A DNA stretch of 64,000 bases from Synechococcus sp. MW101C3 (GTDB taxonomy: Bacteria > Cyanobacteriota > Cyanobacteriia > PCC-6307 > Cyanobiaceae), in NCBI RefSeq assembly GCF_002252635.1, contig NZ_NQKX01000001.1, positions 372,001 through 436,000 on the forward strand, written 5' to 3'. Made by a program: the position numbers and the translations under genes. Shown here in pieces: positions 36,170-45,573 of this stretch. The notes beneath the pieces are model-generated. The model saw only the letters and a list, made by a program, of their open reading frames with translations. It searched no databases and was not told the origin of the DNA. Every line of letters starts with the position of its first letter. Positions within the stretch are counted from its first letter, which is position 1.

Positions 36170-39100
36170 TCAGCGGCCGGCCGGGGTGTGGATGTCCTGC
36201 AGGGCGGCCACGGTGAGCTCCTGGCTCTGCAGGGTGGTGATCGCCTCCACCGCCGCGCGCGCTCCCGCCAGGGTGGTGACCGTGGGCACCGCGTAGTCGA
36301 GGGCGGCGCGGCGCAGGTACTTGTCGTCGTGGGCGGCCTGCCGGCCGATCGGGGTGTTGATGATCAGCTGGATGCGGTCCGAGCGGATGGCGTCCTCCAC
36401 GTTCGGGCGGCCTTCATGCACCTTGAGGATGGCCTCCACCTCCAGGCCGTGGGCGCGCAGCAGCGAGGCTGTGCCGGTGGTGGCGATCAGCCGGAAGCCC
36501 AGCGCGGCCAGGTTGCGGGCCACCGGCACCAGCGCCGCCTTGTCGCGGTCGTGGGTGGAGAGGAACACCATGCCTGCGGTGGGCAATGCTTCGCCGGCGG
36601 CCAGTTCCGCCTTGGCGTAGGCCATGCCGAAATCGGCGCCGCTGCCCATGACCTCTCCCGTGGAGCGCATCTCCGGTCCCAGCAGGGTGTCCGCACCGGG
36701 GAAGCGCTTGAAGGGCAGCACCGCCTCCTTGACGTTCTGCAGCGGCGGCTGAGGTTCGGCGGTGAGGCCCAGCTCCGCCAGCGTGCGCCCCGCCATCAGG
36801 CGGCTGGCGATCTTGGCCAGGGGCACGCCGGTGGCCTTGGCCACGAACGGCACCGTGCGGGAGGCACGCGGGTTGGCTTCGATGATGAACACCTGCTCCC
36901 GCTGCACGGCGAACTGCAGGTTGATCAGGCCGCACACATCAAGAGCCAGGGCCAGCGCTTCGGTCCACTGGCGGATCGTGGCCAGCGCGGCGGGCGAGAG
37001 CGACACTGCCGGCAGGCAGCAGGCCGAATCACCGGAGTGGATGCCGGCCGGCTCGATGTGCTCCATCAGCCCGCCGATCACCACCCGGCCCTCGCGATCG
37101 GCCAGGGCATCAACATCCACCTCGATCGCGTCTTCCAGGTACTGGTCGATCAGCACTGGATGGTCGGGCTCCACCTGCACCGCCTCCACCATGTAGCGGT
37201 TGAGTTCTTCTTCGTCGAACACCACCTCCATCGCCCGGCCGCCGAGCACGTAGCTGGGCCGCACCACCACGGGATAGCCCACCCGGGCGGCGACGGCACG
37301 GGCCTCCGTCTCGCTGCGGGCCAGGCCGTTGCGCGGCTGGCGGATGTCGAGCCGCCGCAGGATCGCCTCGAACTGCTCGCGGTCTTCGGCGCTGTCGATC
37401 GATTCCGGTGACGTGCCCCAGAGGCGGGTGCCGATGGCCATGCCCTCCGGCGTGGACAGCCAGCGCAGCAGTGGCAGCGCCAGCTTCAGGGGCGTCTGGC
37501 CGCCGAACTGCACGATCACCCCGGCGGGCTTCTCGGCCTCGATCACGTTCAGCACGTCTTCGAGCGTGAGCGGCTCGAAGTAGAGGCGGTCGGAGGTGTC
37601 GTAGTCGGTGGAGACCGTTTCCGGGTTGCTGTTGACCATCACCGTGGCCAGGCCTTCCTCCTGCAGGGCGAAGGAGGCGTGGCAGCAGCAGTAGTCGAAC
37701 TCGATGCCCTGCCCGATGCGGTTCGGCCCACCGCCCAGGATCATCACCTTGCGGCGACTTTCGGGTTGCACCTCGTCCTGCGGCGGCAGTGGCGCCAGGC
37801 TGCCGTCCGCGTTCAACTGCTCCAGCGGCCGCTCGTAGGTGGCGTAGTGGTACGGCGTGGTGGAGGCGAATTCCGCCGCGCAGGTGTCCACGGTCTTGAA
37901 CACGGCATTGATCCCCAGGGCCTGGCGATGGCGGCGCACGCTGAGTTCGTCGCTGCCGGTGGCCCAGGCGATCTGGCGATCGGAGAAGCCCAGCTGTTTG
38001 AGCGCCAGCAATGTGTCGCTGGTCAGGTCGTTGAGCGCACGCCCCTGCAGCAGGGCCTGCTCGGCGTTGAAGATGCCGCGCAGCTTGGCCAGGAACCAGG
38101 GGTCGATCGCACTGAGCGCGTGGATGTCGGTGTCGCTGCGGCCGGCCACCATGGCGGCACGCACCGCAAAGATCCGCTCAGGCGCGGGGGTACGCAGCTG
38201 GCGTTCCAGGTCGCTGGGCTCCACCTCGGCATCGGGTCGGTCGCCGCCCCAGCCGGCGTGGCCGGTTTCCAGCGAGCGCAGGGCCTTCTGGAACGATTCC
38301 TCGAAGCAGCGGCCGATCGCCATGGCTTCGCCCACCGATTTCATCGAGGTGGTGAGCACCGCCGGGCTGCCGCGGAACTTCTCGAAGGCGAAGCGGGGAA
38401 TCTTGGTGACCACGTAGTCGATCGTGGGCTCGAAGCAGGCCGGCGTCGCTCCGGTGATGTCGTTGAGGATTTCGTCGAGGGTGTAGCCCACCGCCAGCCG
38501 GGCGGCGATCTTGGCGATCGGAAAGCCGGTGGCCTTGGAGGCGAGGGCCGAGCTGCGGCTCACGCGCGGGTTCATCTCAATCACCACCACCTCGCCATTG
38601 GCGGGGTTGATCGCGAACTGGATGTTGCTGCCGCCGGTTTCCACGCCGATCTCGCGGATGATCGCGATCGACTGGTCGCGCAGGCGCTGGTACTCGCGGT
38701 CGGTGAGGGTTTGGGCAGGGGCCACGGTGATCGAGTCGCCCGTGTGCACCCCCATCGGATCGAGGTTCTCGATGCTGCAGATGATCACCACGTTGTCGGC
38801 CAGGTCGCGCATGACCTCCAGCTCGAACTCCTTCCAGCCGATCAGCGACTGCTCGATCAGGATCTGGGAGACGGGACTGGCCTCCAGACCGCTCTTGCAG
38901 AAGGCCCGGAACTCCTCGGGGTTGTAGGCGATGCCGCCGCCGGAGCCGCCGAGGGTGAAGGCGGGCCGGATGATGCGCGGATACCCGCCCACCTCCTCTC
39001 CCACCCGTTCGGCCTCGGCGAGCGAACTGGCGATGCCGGATGGACACACCGCCACGCCGATCCGTTCCATCGCCTGTTTGAACAGGAGGCGGTCTTCCGC

Positions 39101-39475
39101 TTTCTTGATCGAGGCCAGGTTGGCGCCGATCAGCTCGACGCCGTAGCGCTCGAGCGTGCCGTCTTCCGCCAGGGCCACCGCCAGGTTGAGAGCGGTCTGA
39201 CCGCCCATGGTGGGCAGCAGGGCATCCGGGCGCTCGATGGCGATCACCCGCGCCACCACTTCAGGGGTGAGCGGCTCGATATAGGTGCGATCCGCCATTT
39301 CCGGATCGGTCATGATCGAGGCCGGATTCGAATTGATCAGCACCACCTCGAAACCCTCGGCCCGTAGGGCCTTGCAGGCCTGGGTGCCTGAGTAATCGAA
39401 TTCGCAGGCCTGGCCGATCACGATCGGTCCGGAGCCCAGCAGCAGGATGCGGCGCAGATCCGTGCGGCGGGGCAT
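36170..39475 (-). CDS. carB: Carbamoyl-phosphate synthase large subunit
   Basis: CarB makes carbamoyl phosphate from glutamine-derived ammonia, bicarbonate and two ATP, feeding arginine and pyrimidine synthesis. The 1101-residue protein has the two homologous ATP-grasp halves; the first starts [21 protein letters not shown], the second [20 protein letters not shown] near residue 570, and the C-terminal allosteric domain has the MGS-like [12 protein letters not shown]. The small subunit is not in the window. It diverges from the DUF3318 gene. Confidence 0.97.
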   Translation of the reverse strand: MPRRTDLRRILLLGSGPIVIGQACEFDYSGTQACKALRAEGFEVVLINSNPASIMTDPEMADRTYIEPLTPEVVARVIAIERPDALLPTMGGQTALNLAVALAEDGTLERYGVELIGANLASIKKAEDRLLFKQAMERIGVAVCPSGIASSLAEAERVGEEVGGYPRIIRPAFTLGGSGGGIAYNPEEFRAFCKSGLEASPVSQILIEQSLIGWKEFELEVMRDLADNVVIICSIENLDPMGVHTGDSITVAPAQTLTDREYQRLRDQSIAIIREIGVETGGSNIQFAINPANGEVVVIEMNPRVSRSSALASKATGFPIAKIAARLAVGYTLDEILNDITGATPACFEPTIDYVVTKIPRFAFEKFRGSPAVLTTSMKSVGEAMAIGRCFEESFQKALRSLETGHAGWGGDRPDAEVEPSDLERQLRTPAPERIFAVRAAMVAGRSDTDIHALSAIDPWFLAKLRGIFNAEQALLQGRALNDLTSDTLLALKQLGFSDRQIAWATGSDELSVRRHRQALGINAVFKTVDTCAAEFASTTPYHYATYERPLEQLNADGSLAPLPPQDEVQPESRRKVMILGGGPNRIGQGIEFDYCCCHASFALQEEGLATVMVNSNPETVSTDYDTSDRLYFEPLTLEDVLNVIEAEKPAGVIVQFGGQTPLKLALPLLRWLSTPEGMAIGTRLWGTSPESIDSAEDREQFEAILRRLDIRQPRNGLARSETEARAVAARVGYPVVVRPSYVLGGRAMEVVFDEEELNRYMVEAVQVEPDHPVLIDQYLEDAIEVDVDALADREGRVVIGGLMEHIEPAGIHSGDSACCLPAVSLSPAALATIRQWTEALALALDVCGLINLQFAVQREQVFIIEANPRASRTVPFVAKATGVPLAKIASRLMAGRTLAELGLTAEPQPPLQNVKEAVLPFKRFPGADTLLGPEMRSTGEVMGSGADFGMAYAKAELAAGEALPTAGMVFLSTHDRDKAALVPVARNLAALGFRLIATTGTASLLRAHGLEVEAILKVHEGRPNVEDAIRSDRIQLIINTPIGRQAAHDDKYLRRAALDYAVPTVTTLAGARAAVEAITTLQSQELTVAALQDIHTPAGR

Positions 39476-39587
39476 GGGCGGTGTTCGAAGCCAAACGGCC
39501 TCAGCCTCTCACGCCCACTGCCCGCTGGCTGGCCTCCGGGGCGTGTGTCCTCGCTAACGTGGCGGTTTCCTATCCATTGCCGGTTCG

Positions 39588-40223
39588 ATGAGCGAACTCC
39601 AGCGCCTCAAGGGGCTGCTTCCTCCGGAGATGCAGAGCTGGGTGTTCGTGGAAGCCGCCGCCTCCGCCGACCCGCCCCTGGTCACGATCGAGGAGATCGG
39701 CCGTGATGAGGTGGAGATCCAGGTGGATCTCGAAGCCTGGGATCAGCTGGCCCTCGACCACCGCAACCTGCTCTTCTGGCATGAGGTGGGCCGCATCCAG
39801 AACGATGCGGTGCCCCGCGACGGCTGGGAGATGGCGGCCTTGGCCATCGGCCTTGGCGGCGCCATCGGCGAGCTATGGGTGCAGGACGGCCTGCTGCTGA
39901 TGATGGCGCTGGGGTTGTCGGGCTTCGCCGGCTACCGGCTCTACCTCAAGAACAACTCAGAGAAACGTTTGCAGGATGCGATCGCCGCCGATGAGCGGGC
40001 CATTGCCCTGGCCACCCGCTTCGGCTACACCCTGCCCAATGCCTACAAGAGTTTGGGTGGCGCCTTGAAGGAACTGGTCGAGCAGACCCGCAAGAAGAAG
40101 AAACGCGCCTTCTACGAAGACCGCCTGGAGGCCCTGCGCAAGAGTGCGGCCACCGCTCGTGCCGAGATGGCCCAGCAACAAGGCAGCCGCCAGTCCGTCA
40201 CCAGCGAGAACGTCTATGGATAG
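39588..40223 (+). CDS. DUF3318 family protein
   Basis: A 211-residue protein I place in the cyanobacterial DUF3318 family: LQRLKGLLPPEMQSWVFVEAA at the start, LLFWHEVGRIQNDAVPRDGWE in the middle (an HExxR-like HEVGR), two close hydrophobic segments (about 84-115), and a long basic C-terminal coiled region. Function unknown. Its stop lies inside the rsfS start (8-bp overlap), so translation is coupled. Confidence 0.78.
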   Translation: MSELQRLKGLLPPEMQSWVFVEAAASADPPLVTIEEIGRDEVEIQVDLEAWDQLALDHRNLLFWHEVGRIQNDAVPRDGWEMAALAIGLGGAIGELWVQDGLLLMMALGLSGFAGYRLYLKNNSEKRLQDAIAADERAIALATRFGYTLPNAYKSLGGALKELVEQTRKKKKRAFYEDRLEALRKSAATARAEMAQQQGSRQSVTSENVYG

Positions 40224-40584
40224 TGATCGCCTCACCAGGCTTGCCGCCGAGGCCTGCGACGACCGCAAGGCCGTGGACATCCGTCTGATCCGGGTCGATG
40301 AGGTGTCCTCCCTGGCCGATTGGTTCGTGATCTGCTCGGGCCTCTCCGATGTGCAGGTGCGGGCCATCGCCCGTTCGGTCGAAGACCGCCTGCTCACTGA
40401 TGCGGGCCGGCTGCCCCTGCGCAAGGAGGGCCAGAACGAAGGGCGCTGGGTGCTGCTCGATTACGGCGAGCTGATCGTGCATGTGCTCACCCCCAGCGAA
40501 CGGCGCTACTACGACCTGGAAGCCTTCTGGGGACACGGCGAGCAGGTGCCTTTCCTAGGCTCCGAGGAGTCTGTTTCCCTCTGA
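40216..40584 (+). CDS. rsfS: Ribosomal silencing factor RsfS
   Basis: RsfS (Iojap family) binds ribosomal protein uL14 and blocks subunit joining during starvation. The 122-residue protein has KAVDIRLIRVDEVSSLADWFVICSG, VRAIARSVEDRL, EGRWVLLDYGELIVHVLTPSERRYYDLEAFWG, all conserved in the family. ATG at 40216 overlaps the DUF3318 stop. CGLD27 follows 16 bp downstream. Confidence 0.94.
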   Translation: MDSDRLTRLAAEACDDRKAVDIRLIRVDEVSSLADWFVICSGLSDVQVRAIARSVEDRLLTDAGRLPLRKEGQNEGRWVLLDYGELIVHVLTPSERRYYDLEAFWGHGEQVPFLGSEESVSL

Positions 40585-40600
40585 CCGTCCGGCGTCTTCC

Positions 40601-41104
40601 ATGGCTCAGGTCTCCCCCCTCTCGACCTGTCCGGTGCCCGTCGAACAGCAGCCCCTGGAGGAATACCGCCAGCTGCTCGCCTCCTGGTTCTTCGCCTGGC
40701 CGGTGCAGAGCTCACGGCAGTTGCTCAAGCCCCTGGCGATCAGCTGGCTGCTTGCACTGCCGCTGTGTCTGCTGATCGCCTACGGCAGCTGGCCCCTGCG
40801 CCACGCGCCGTTGCGGTTGGTGCTGGCGGCGGCGGTGGCGGCAGTGCTGCCCTCGCTGCTGCTGCTGATCCGCCAGTGGCTGGGCTGGAGCTATGTGAGC
40901 CGGCGCCTCACCTCCGAGCGGGTGGAATACGAGGAATCCGGCTGGTACGACGGCCAGGTGTGGGAGAAGCCCCTCTCCTGGCGCCAGCAGGACCTGCTGG
41001 TGGCCCGCCATGAAGTGCGTCCGGTGCTGGAGCGTCTCCGCCAGGGCCTGCTCCTGGCCGCTGCACTGCTGCTGGGTGGAGCCGGGCTCTGCCAGGCTCT
41101 TTGA
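40601..41104 (+). CDS. CGLD27 family protein (DUF1230)
   Basis: A 167-residue membrane protein with the family start CPVPVEQQPLEEYRQLLASWFF and about three hydrophobic segments (about 47-63, 72-90, 147-165); ESGWYDGQVWEKP is also conserved. CGLD27 is shared by cyanobacteria, green algae, plants and diatoms; in plants it has been linked to iron-deficiency acclimation. It starts 16 bp after rsfS. Its stop is followed at 41146 by the asparaginase gene. Confidence 0.86.
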   Translation: MAQVSPLSTCPVPVEQQPLEEYRQLLASWFFAWPVQSSRQLLKPLAISWLLALPLCLLIAYGSWPLRHAPLRLVLAAAVAAVLPSLLLLIRQWLGWSYVSRRLTSERVEYEESGWYDGQVWEKPLSWRQQDLLVARHEVRPVLERLRQGLLLAAALLLGGAGLCQAL

Positions 41105-41145
41105 ATCCTGGCCCCGGTCGTTTCCGGGGCGCCGAACCCTCTGCG

Positions 41146-42129
41146 ATGTCCCTGTCCTCCAGTTTCGGCTCCTCCCAGCGTCCCGGCGTGCCCCCCCTGG
41201 AGGTGCGGCTGCTGCGCGCCGGTATCACCGAGTCGGTGCACCGCGTTCACGCCGTCGTCTGCGACAAGCGCGGGCGGGTGTTGATGCGCGCCGGTGATCC
41301 CCAGCAGCTCAGCTTCATGCGCTCGGCGCTGAAGCCCTTCCAGGCCCAGGCCTATGTGAGCAGCGGTGCCGCCGACCTGGCCGGTGCCGACAGCCGCAGC
41401 CTGGCGATCGCCTGTGCATCCCATGCCGGCACGCCGGCCCATGCCCGCGAAGCGTTCAAGATCCTCTGGAGCGCCGATCTGGAAGCCGAACGGCTGCAGT
41501 GCCCGCCGCCGCAGCCCGACGCCAGCCCGCTGCAGCACAACTGTTCGGGCAAGCACGCCGCGTTTCTTGCCACCTGCCGCCGCATGAACTGGGCACTGGA
41601 CACCTACCTCCAGCCCGACCACCCGCTGCAGCAGCAGGTGTTCAAGGGGGTGGGGGAACTGCTGGGCCTGCCCGGAGCGGAGCTGCTCACGGCGCGCGAC
41701 GACTGCGGCGCTCCCACCGTGCAGATCCAGCTGGCCCAGATGGCGCTGCTGTTCGCCCACCTGGGCGGTTCGGAGCAGCCCGATCTGGAGCGGCTGAGTC
41801 GGGCGATGCTGGCCCACCCGGAACTGGTGGCTGGCGAGGGACGCTTCGACACCGAGCTGATGCGGCGGGGTCATGGCCTGGTGCTGAGCAAGGGGGGCGC
41901 CGAAGGGATCCAGTGCCTGGCCCGCATGGGCGAGGGGCTGGGAGTGGCGATCAAGGTGGAGGACGGCGCCAGCCGTGCCAAGCACGCGGTGACGCTGCAC
42001 CTGCTGCGGCAGCTCGACTGGCTCACGGCGCTCACCCTCGAAGAGCTCGAGGATCAGTTCCTCGCGCCAGGCCTTGGCCTGCGGCTGGAGGTGAGCGGCG
42101 AGCTGCGCTTTGACGCCATGGCGCGCTGA
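41146..42129 (+). CDS. L-asparaginase, thermolabile type II (Rhizobium-like)
   Basis: A 327-residue protein of the asparaginase family found in Rhizobium (unrelated to E. coli AnsA/AnsB). Recognisable motifs are the substrate region QLSFMRSALKPFQA, ACASHAGTP, HNCSGKHAAFLATC with the nucleophilic Ser and Lys, ARDDCGAPT, and SKGGAEGIQC. It would release ammonia from asparagine. ATG at 41146 gives a start free of the CGLD27 overlap; the longer frame starts at the previous stop codon and looks non-coding. Confidence 0.9.
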   Translation: MSLSSSFGSSQRPGVPPLEVRLLRAGITESVHRVHAVVCDKRGRVLMRAGDPQQLSFMRSALKPFQAQAYVSSGAADLAGADSRSLAIACASHAGTPAHAREAFKILWSADLEAERLQCPPPQPDASPLQHNCSGKHAAFLATCRRMNWALDTYLQPDHPLQQQVFKGVGELLGLPGAELLTARDDCGAPTVQIQLAQMALLFAHLGGSEQPDLERLSRAMLAHPELVAGEGRFDTELMRRGHGLVLSKGGAEGIQCLARMGEGLGVAIKVEDGASRAKHAVTLHLLRQLDWLTALTLEELEDQFLAPGLGLRLEVSGELRFDAMAR

Positions 42130-42194
42130 AGCCGGCGCCCAGGGCCCCGCCCATTGCCGGAAGGCACCCCCGGCTTGTAGTGTGTCTGAGGCGA

Positions 42195-42271
<77 letters not shown>

Positions 42272-42282
42272 CTTTTCATCCC

Positions 42283-42311
42283 CCGGTTGCGGATCTGCAG
42301 CCGGTTTTTTT
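42283..42311 (+). terminator. Terminator of the initiator tRNA gene
   Basis: CCGGTTGC and GCAGCCGG form an 8-bp stem (one G-U) with a six-base loop, followed by seven T's. It lies 11 bp after the tRNA 3' end. Confidence 0.85.
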
Positions 42312-42412
42312 ATGGGCAGCTGTCTGGGCAGAGGCCGGGCCCTGCGTCGCTGGTTCGACGCCCGGCTGTCGCCGCCTAAGGTCGCCACGCCACGCCCGTT
42401 GCTGGCCAGCCG

Positions 42413-44095
42413 ATGCCTCTCGCTGATCCCGGACCCCTGTTTGATGCGGTGGTGGTGGGGTCCGGCGCCACCGGCGGAGTTGCCGCCATGGTGCTGGCGA
42501 GCGCTGGCCTGCGGGTGCTGGTGCTGGACGCCGGCCCCGCGCTCAGCGCCCGCCAGGCTTTCGGCAGCGAGCCCCTGAACAGCCTCAGGCGGGTGGCCAA
42601 CATCAGCAGCGGCCGGCAGTGGCGGCAGGTGCAGCATCCGGGCTACTGGAAGGCCAACCCGGAGCTGTATGTGGATGAGCGAGAGAACCCTTACAGCACG
42701 CCTCCCGACCGCCCCTTCCTCTGGAGCCGGGGGCGTCAGGTGGGCGGCAAGAGTCTCACCTGGGGCGGCATCACCCTGCGCCTCTCCGACCACGAGTTCA
42801 AGGCGGGCGAGCGGGATGGCCACGGTCCGTCCTGGCCGCTTTCCCACGCCGACCTGGCCCCTTACTACGCCCGACTCGAGCGCTTCCACGGCGTGCACGG
42901 CCACTGCGATGGCCTGCCCCAGCTGCCGGATGGGGAGTTTCAGCCGCCGCTGCCGTTCACGCCAGCGGAGCGCCACCTTCAGCAGGCGATCGCCCGGGAG
43001 CTGAATCTGCCGCTGATCCACTCCCGTGGCTTCGCGTTGCACCGCCCCGGCAGCGGCCCCTGGCCCCGCTCCTGCTCCCAGGGAGGGGCGCTGGCCCAGG
43101 CTCTGGCCACGGGCCGGGTGACGCTGCGTCCGGGGGCGGTGGTGAGCCATGTGGAGTTTGATCGCACCCGCCGCCGCGCCGAAGCGGTGGTGTACGTGGA
43201 GCGGGCCAGCGGTGCGCGGCAGCGGGTGCAGGCCCAGCTGGTGGTGCTCTGCGCCTCCACGCTGGAATCGGTGCGGATCCTGCTCCACTCCACAGAGGCG
43301 CATCAGCCCAATGGGCTGGCGGACCCCTCCGGCAGCCTCGGGTGCCACCTGATGGATCACATCTCCAGCTGCCGGTTCTTCGCGTTGCCCGATCAGCCGG
43401 CCCCGACCGGCCCCAGCGAACTGTCGGGGGCGGGCAGTGCCTTCATCCCCAACACCGTGAACCTGGGCGCCGATGACCAGCCTCTGCCCTTCCGCCGCGG
43501 CTACGGCATCTGGGCCGGCGTGCAGCGCTTCGATCCGCCGGCTCCGTTCAAGCGGCGCCAGCGGGAGGCGGTGGGCTTCCTGATCGGCCAGGGGGAAGTG
43601 CTGCCCCAGGCCCACAACCGGCTCACCCTTTCAGCCACTGCCACCGATGCCTGGGGCCTGCCGGCCCCCCACATCGACGTGCATTGGGGCGAGAACGAAA
43701 CGCAGATGGTGGCCCACATGCAGGCGCGTATGACGGCAGTGGTGGCTGCCGCCGGTGGGTGCATGCGGCCGCTGGAGGATCTGTTCCTGATTCCGCTGGC
43801 CGAGCCGCTGCTGCGCCTTGGGGTGGCGTTGTCAACGGAGGCGGCGCCGCCGGGCTACTTCATCCATGAACTGGGCGGAGCCCGCATGGCGGCCGGCCCT
43901 GACCACGGGGTGGTGGACCCCTTAAACCGCTGCTGGCAGGCCCCCAATCTGCTGGTCACCGATGGGGCCTGCTGGCCCAGTGCCGGCTGGCAGAGCCCCA
44001 CCCTCACGGAGATGGCAATCACCTGGCGGGCCTGCGCCCATGCCGCCCACAGGTTGCGCATTGGCGCGATCGATGAGGCTGTGAGCGCGTCCTGA
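42413..44095 (+). CDS. GMC-family FAD oxidoreductase
   Basis: A 560-residue flavoprotein. The FAD motif VVVGSGATGGVAAMVL is at 13-28, QVGGKSLTWGGITLRL near 110-125 is the GMC signature region, and the C-terminal part has PGYFIHELGGARM and LVTDGACWPSAGWQSPTLTEMA with the active-site region. GMC enzymes oxidise alcohols, sugars or sterols; the substrate here is unknown. It starts with ATG at 42413, about 100 bp after the tRNA terminator, and has its own terminator at 44194. Confidence 0.88.
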   Translation: MPLADPGPLFDAVVVGSGATGGVAAMVLASAGLRVLVLDAGPALSARQAFGSEPLNSLRRVANISSGRQWRQVQHPGYWKANPELYVDERENPYSTPPDRPFLWSRGRQVGGKSLTWGGITLRLSDHEFKAGERDGHGPSWPLSHADLAPYYARLERFHGVHGHCDGLPQLPDGEFQPPLPFTPAERHLQQAIARELNLPLIHSRGFALHRPGSGPWPRSCSQGGALAQALATGRVTLRPGAVVSHVEFDRTRRRAEAVVYVERASGARQRVQAQLVVLCASTLESVRILLHSTEAHQPNGLADPSGSLGCHLMDHISSCRFFALPDQPAPTGPSELSGAGSAFIPNTVNLGADDQPLPFRRGYGIWAGVQRFDPPAPFKRRQREAVGFLIGQGEVLPQAHNRLTLSATATDAWGLPAPHIDVHWGENETQMVAHMQARMTAVVAAAGGCMRPLEDLFLIPLAEPLLRLGVALSTEAAPPGYFIHELGGARMAAGPDHGVVDPLNRCWQAPNLLVTDGACWPSAGWQSPTLTEMAITWRACAHAAHRLRIGAIDEAVSAS

Positions 44096-44193
44096 CCGGA
44101 CCACGCGGGCGGTGTCAACGACCACAAAAGCGATCTGGACCCTCCTGCACAATTTGCAGGCGACCTTTAACCGGGTCGGGCAAGGGAGATTCC

Positions 44194-44224
44194 AAAGCGG
44201 GGGCCTTAGGGTTTCCGCTTTTTT
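44194..44224 (+). terminator. Intrinsic terminator after the GMC gene
   Basis: AAAGCGG (44194-44200) pairs with CCGCTTT (44215-44221) with a 14-base loop, and the run of T's continues to 44224. Confidence 0.8.
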
Positions 44225-44369
44225 ATTGCTGGCGCCACAGGCGACGGGCCTGTGATTTGGTGGTGTTCCGCTGCGCAGGACCTCTCCTTCACCCGGTTGT
44301 TTGCTGTTCGGTGGCCGACAAACCCTTACCGAGTGAAGCCGCGACGCGTAAAGCTGCAACCTGCCAATC

Positions 44370-44523
44370 AGCAGCTTGAGCAGCCACTGCGAGTCAGCAA
44401 CGTGTGACGCAGCAACCTTCGAGTCAGCAGGATTCGAGACAGCAACGCGCGAGACAGCGGCTTGGGAACGACAACGGCTGGAACAGCAAGGTGAGATCCA
44501 GTGAAACCATCAAGGTGGGATCC
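44370..44523 (+). repeat. Degenerate 15-bp tandem repeat array
   Basis: Nine to ten units starting AGC(A/G)AC... follow each other at 44370, 44382, 44396, 44411, 44426, 44441, 44456, 44471, 44485 and 44500; five in a row are exactly 15 bp. The clearest copies are AGCAACCTTCGAGTC, AGCAGGATTCGAGAC and AGCAACGCGCGAGAC; consensus AGCAACNNNCGAGAC. The last copies pass into a 24-bp duplication beginning AAGGTGAGATCC (44488) and AAGGTGGGATCC (44512). The period of five codons would allow a peptide repeat, but stops interrupt the frames. Confidence 0.7.
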
Positions 44524-44924
44524 AGTGATCAGCGGCCTGTGAATCGGCAGCCAGCCATCGTGCAGGACTTGATGGTGCGTTGCTTGGCGCCCACGTGCTT
44601 GCAGCTTGCGTGCTCGCTGGCGTTGTTCAGAGCAATGGGCCTGGAGGACACGTGCTCACGGAACCACCGAGTGGCTGAATCGCGCGTGCAATAAACGACG
44701 CGTGGATCAGAAGGCGCGTGGATCAACAGCCGAAGCGGCTGCGAGGAGGACCTTGGGTGGATCAGGAGCGCGAGCTTTACAGGCCGTTCTTCAGCATGGG
44801 CGGCCTGTCTCCATTCACGCGTGCCTGTCTCCGGCTTCACTGGCGCCCATCGGCCATGGCTGCTGGTCTCGGGCGATGACGGCTGATCTCGCGTCAGGCC
44901 CGCTGGACTCCGGGCAAGCTGCTG

Positions 44925-45215
44925 TCAGACGAGGCGGCCTTCGGGCGGCTGGTTGCGCATGAACAGACCGTTGAGGTAATGCTGGGTGACGCAGCCGTCG
45001 GTGCAGCCGTTCTGGAACAGGAAGCTGGCCAGGGCTGAACTGACCAGCTGGTACTGGTCCCAGTGGGGATGGCTGCGGATGAAGTCGCGCATGCCGTCGA
45101 ACAGCAGCTCAGGGATCTCCGCCTCAAGACTCACGCGGCTTTCTGCAGCCACCCCGGCTTCGCCTGGATAGGCCTCACTCCGTCCTGAGCCACTGGCGGC
45201 CTCGCTGCTGCGCAT
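44925..45215 (-). CDS. DUF2811 family protein
   Basis: A 96-residue protein; the last 65 residues match the cyanobacterial DUF2811 pattern: VSLEAEIPELLFDGMRDF, HPHWDQYQLVSSALASFL and NGCTDGCVTQHYLNGLF. It is a helical soluble protein of unknown function. I chose ATG at 45215; the first 30 or so residues are low-complexity and the true start may be later or earlier. It is preceded by 358 bp without a gene. Confidence 0.78.
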   Translation of the reverse strand: MRSSEAASGSGRSEAYPGEAGVAAESRVSLEAEIPELLFDGMRDFIRSHPHWDQYQLVSSALASFLFQNGCTDGCVTQHYLNGLFMRNQPPEGRLV

Positions 45216-45573
45216 GCCGTTGCGTCCTTGGCCTGTGGTCCTGTTCAGCGCGTCGCTCAATGCCGTGGCTCCCTGGTCCTGCCCAGATAGCCACAGCGAC
45301 GGCAGGCCCGTCAAAGCGGGGGGCCTGGGTGAAACCCATGCCGGCTCGCCTTGAGAAAGTCAGCTGCGGTGCCTCTTCGTCGCTGGCCATCGGCAATCGG
45401 TCTGGCGGGTGATGCCACTGAGAACGTTTGTCAAGAAGGCTGCCTGGAAACCCGCGTAATCCCCAGATTCAAGGGCTTGAAAGGCCATTCTCCGATCTCG
45501 CCTGTGGAAAAACCCCTCCCGTTCTGGGGAAAACCATGGGTGCCTGGGGAAATCGGTGACACATCAGTAGGGC
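45216..45573. other. Intergenic region cbiX-DUF2811
   Basis: This 358-bp stretch holds no gene I can support. It shows the duplicated word GGGGAAA (about 45532 and 45546) and a weak GGGC/GCCC hairpin near 45570. A promoter for the DUF2811 gene should lie here. I looked for a cobalamin riboswitch core next to cbiX and did not find one. Confidence 0.5.

Larger units (their letters stand above)
44096..44924. other. Gene-free region of 829 bp with repeats
   Basis: No convincing gene is seen on either strand. After the GMC terminator (44194-44224) it contains an array of degenerate 15-bp units (44370-44523), a 24-bp tandem duplication, and a short duplication GCGTGGATCA at about 44700 and 44717. 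The rest looks like decayed sequence of mixed composition. Confidence 0.6.

Noticed and set aside
37679-39367. A 562-codon forward frame opposite carB
   Set aside because: Antisense shadow of carB with no recognisable fold.
44370-44523. CRISPR array
   Set aside because: Units are only about 15 bp, degenerate and directly tandem without spacers, and no cas gene is present in the window.
44404-44694. A 96-codon forward frame starting in the repeat array
   Set aside because: Only the first 25 residues show the pentapeptide pattern, the rest is unstructured, and no neighbouring signal supports translation; listed as a repeat instead.
45180-45195. Cobalamin riboswitch core (GCCACTGG) near cbiX
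   Set aside because: The octamer lies inside the DUF2811 gene, downstream of cbiX, and the rest of the B12-box structure is not recognisable.
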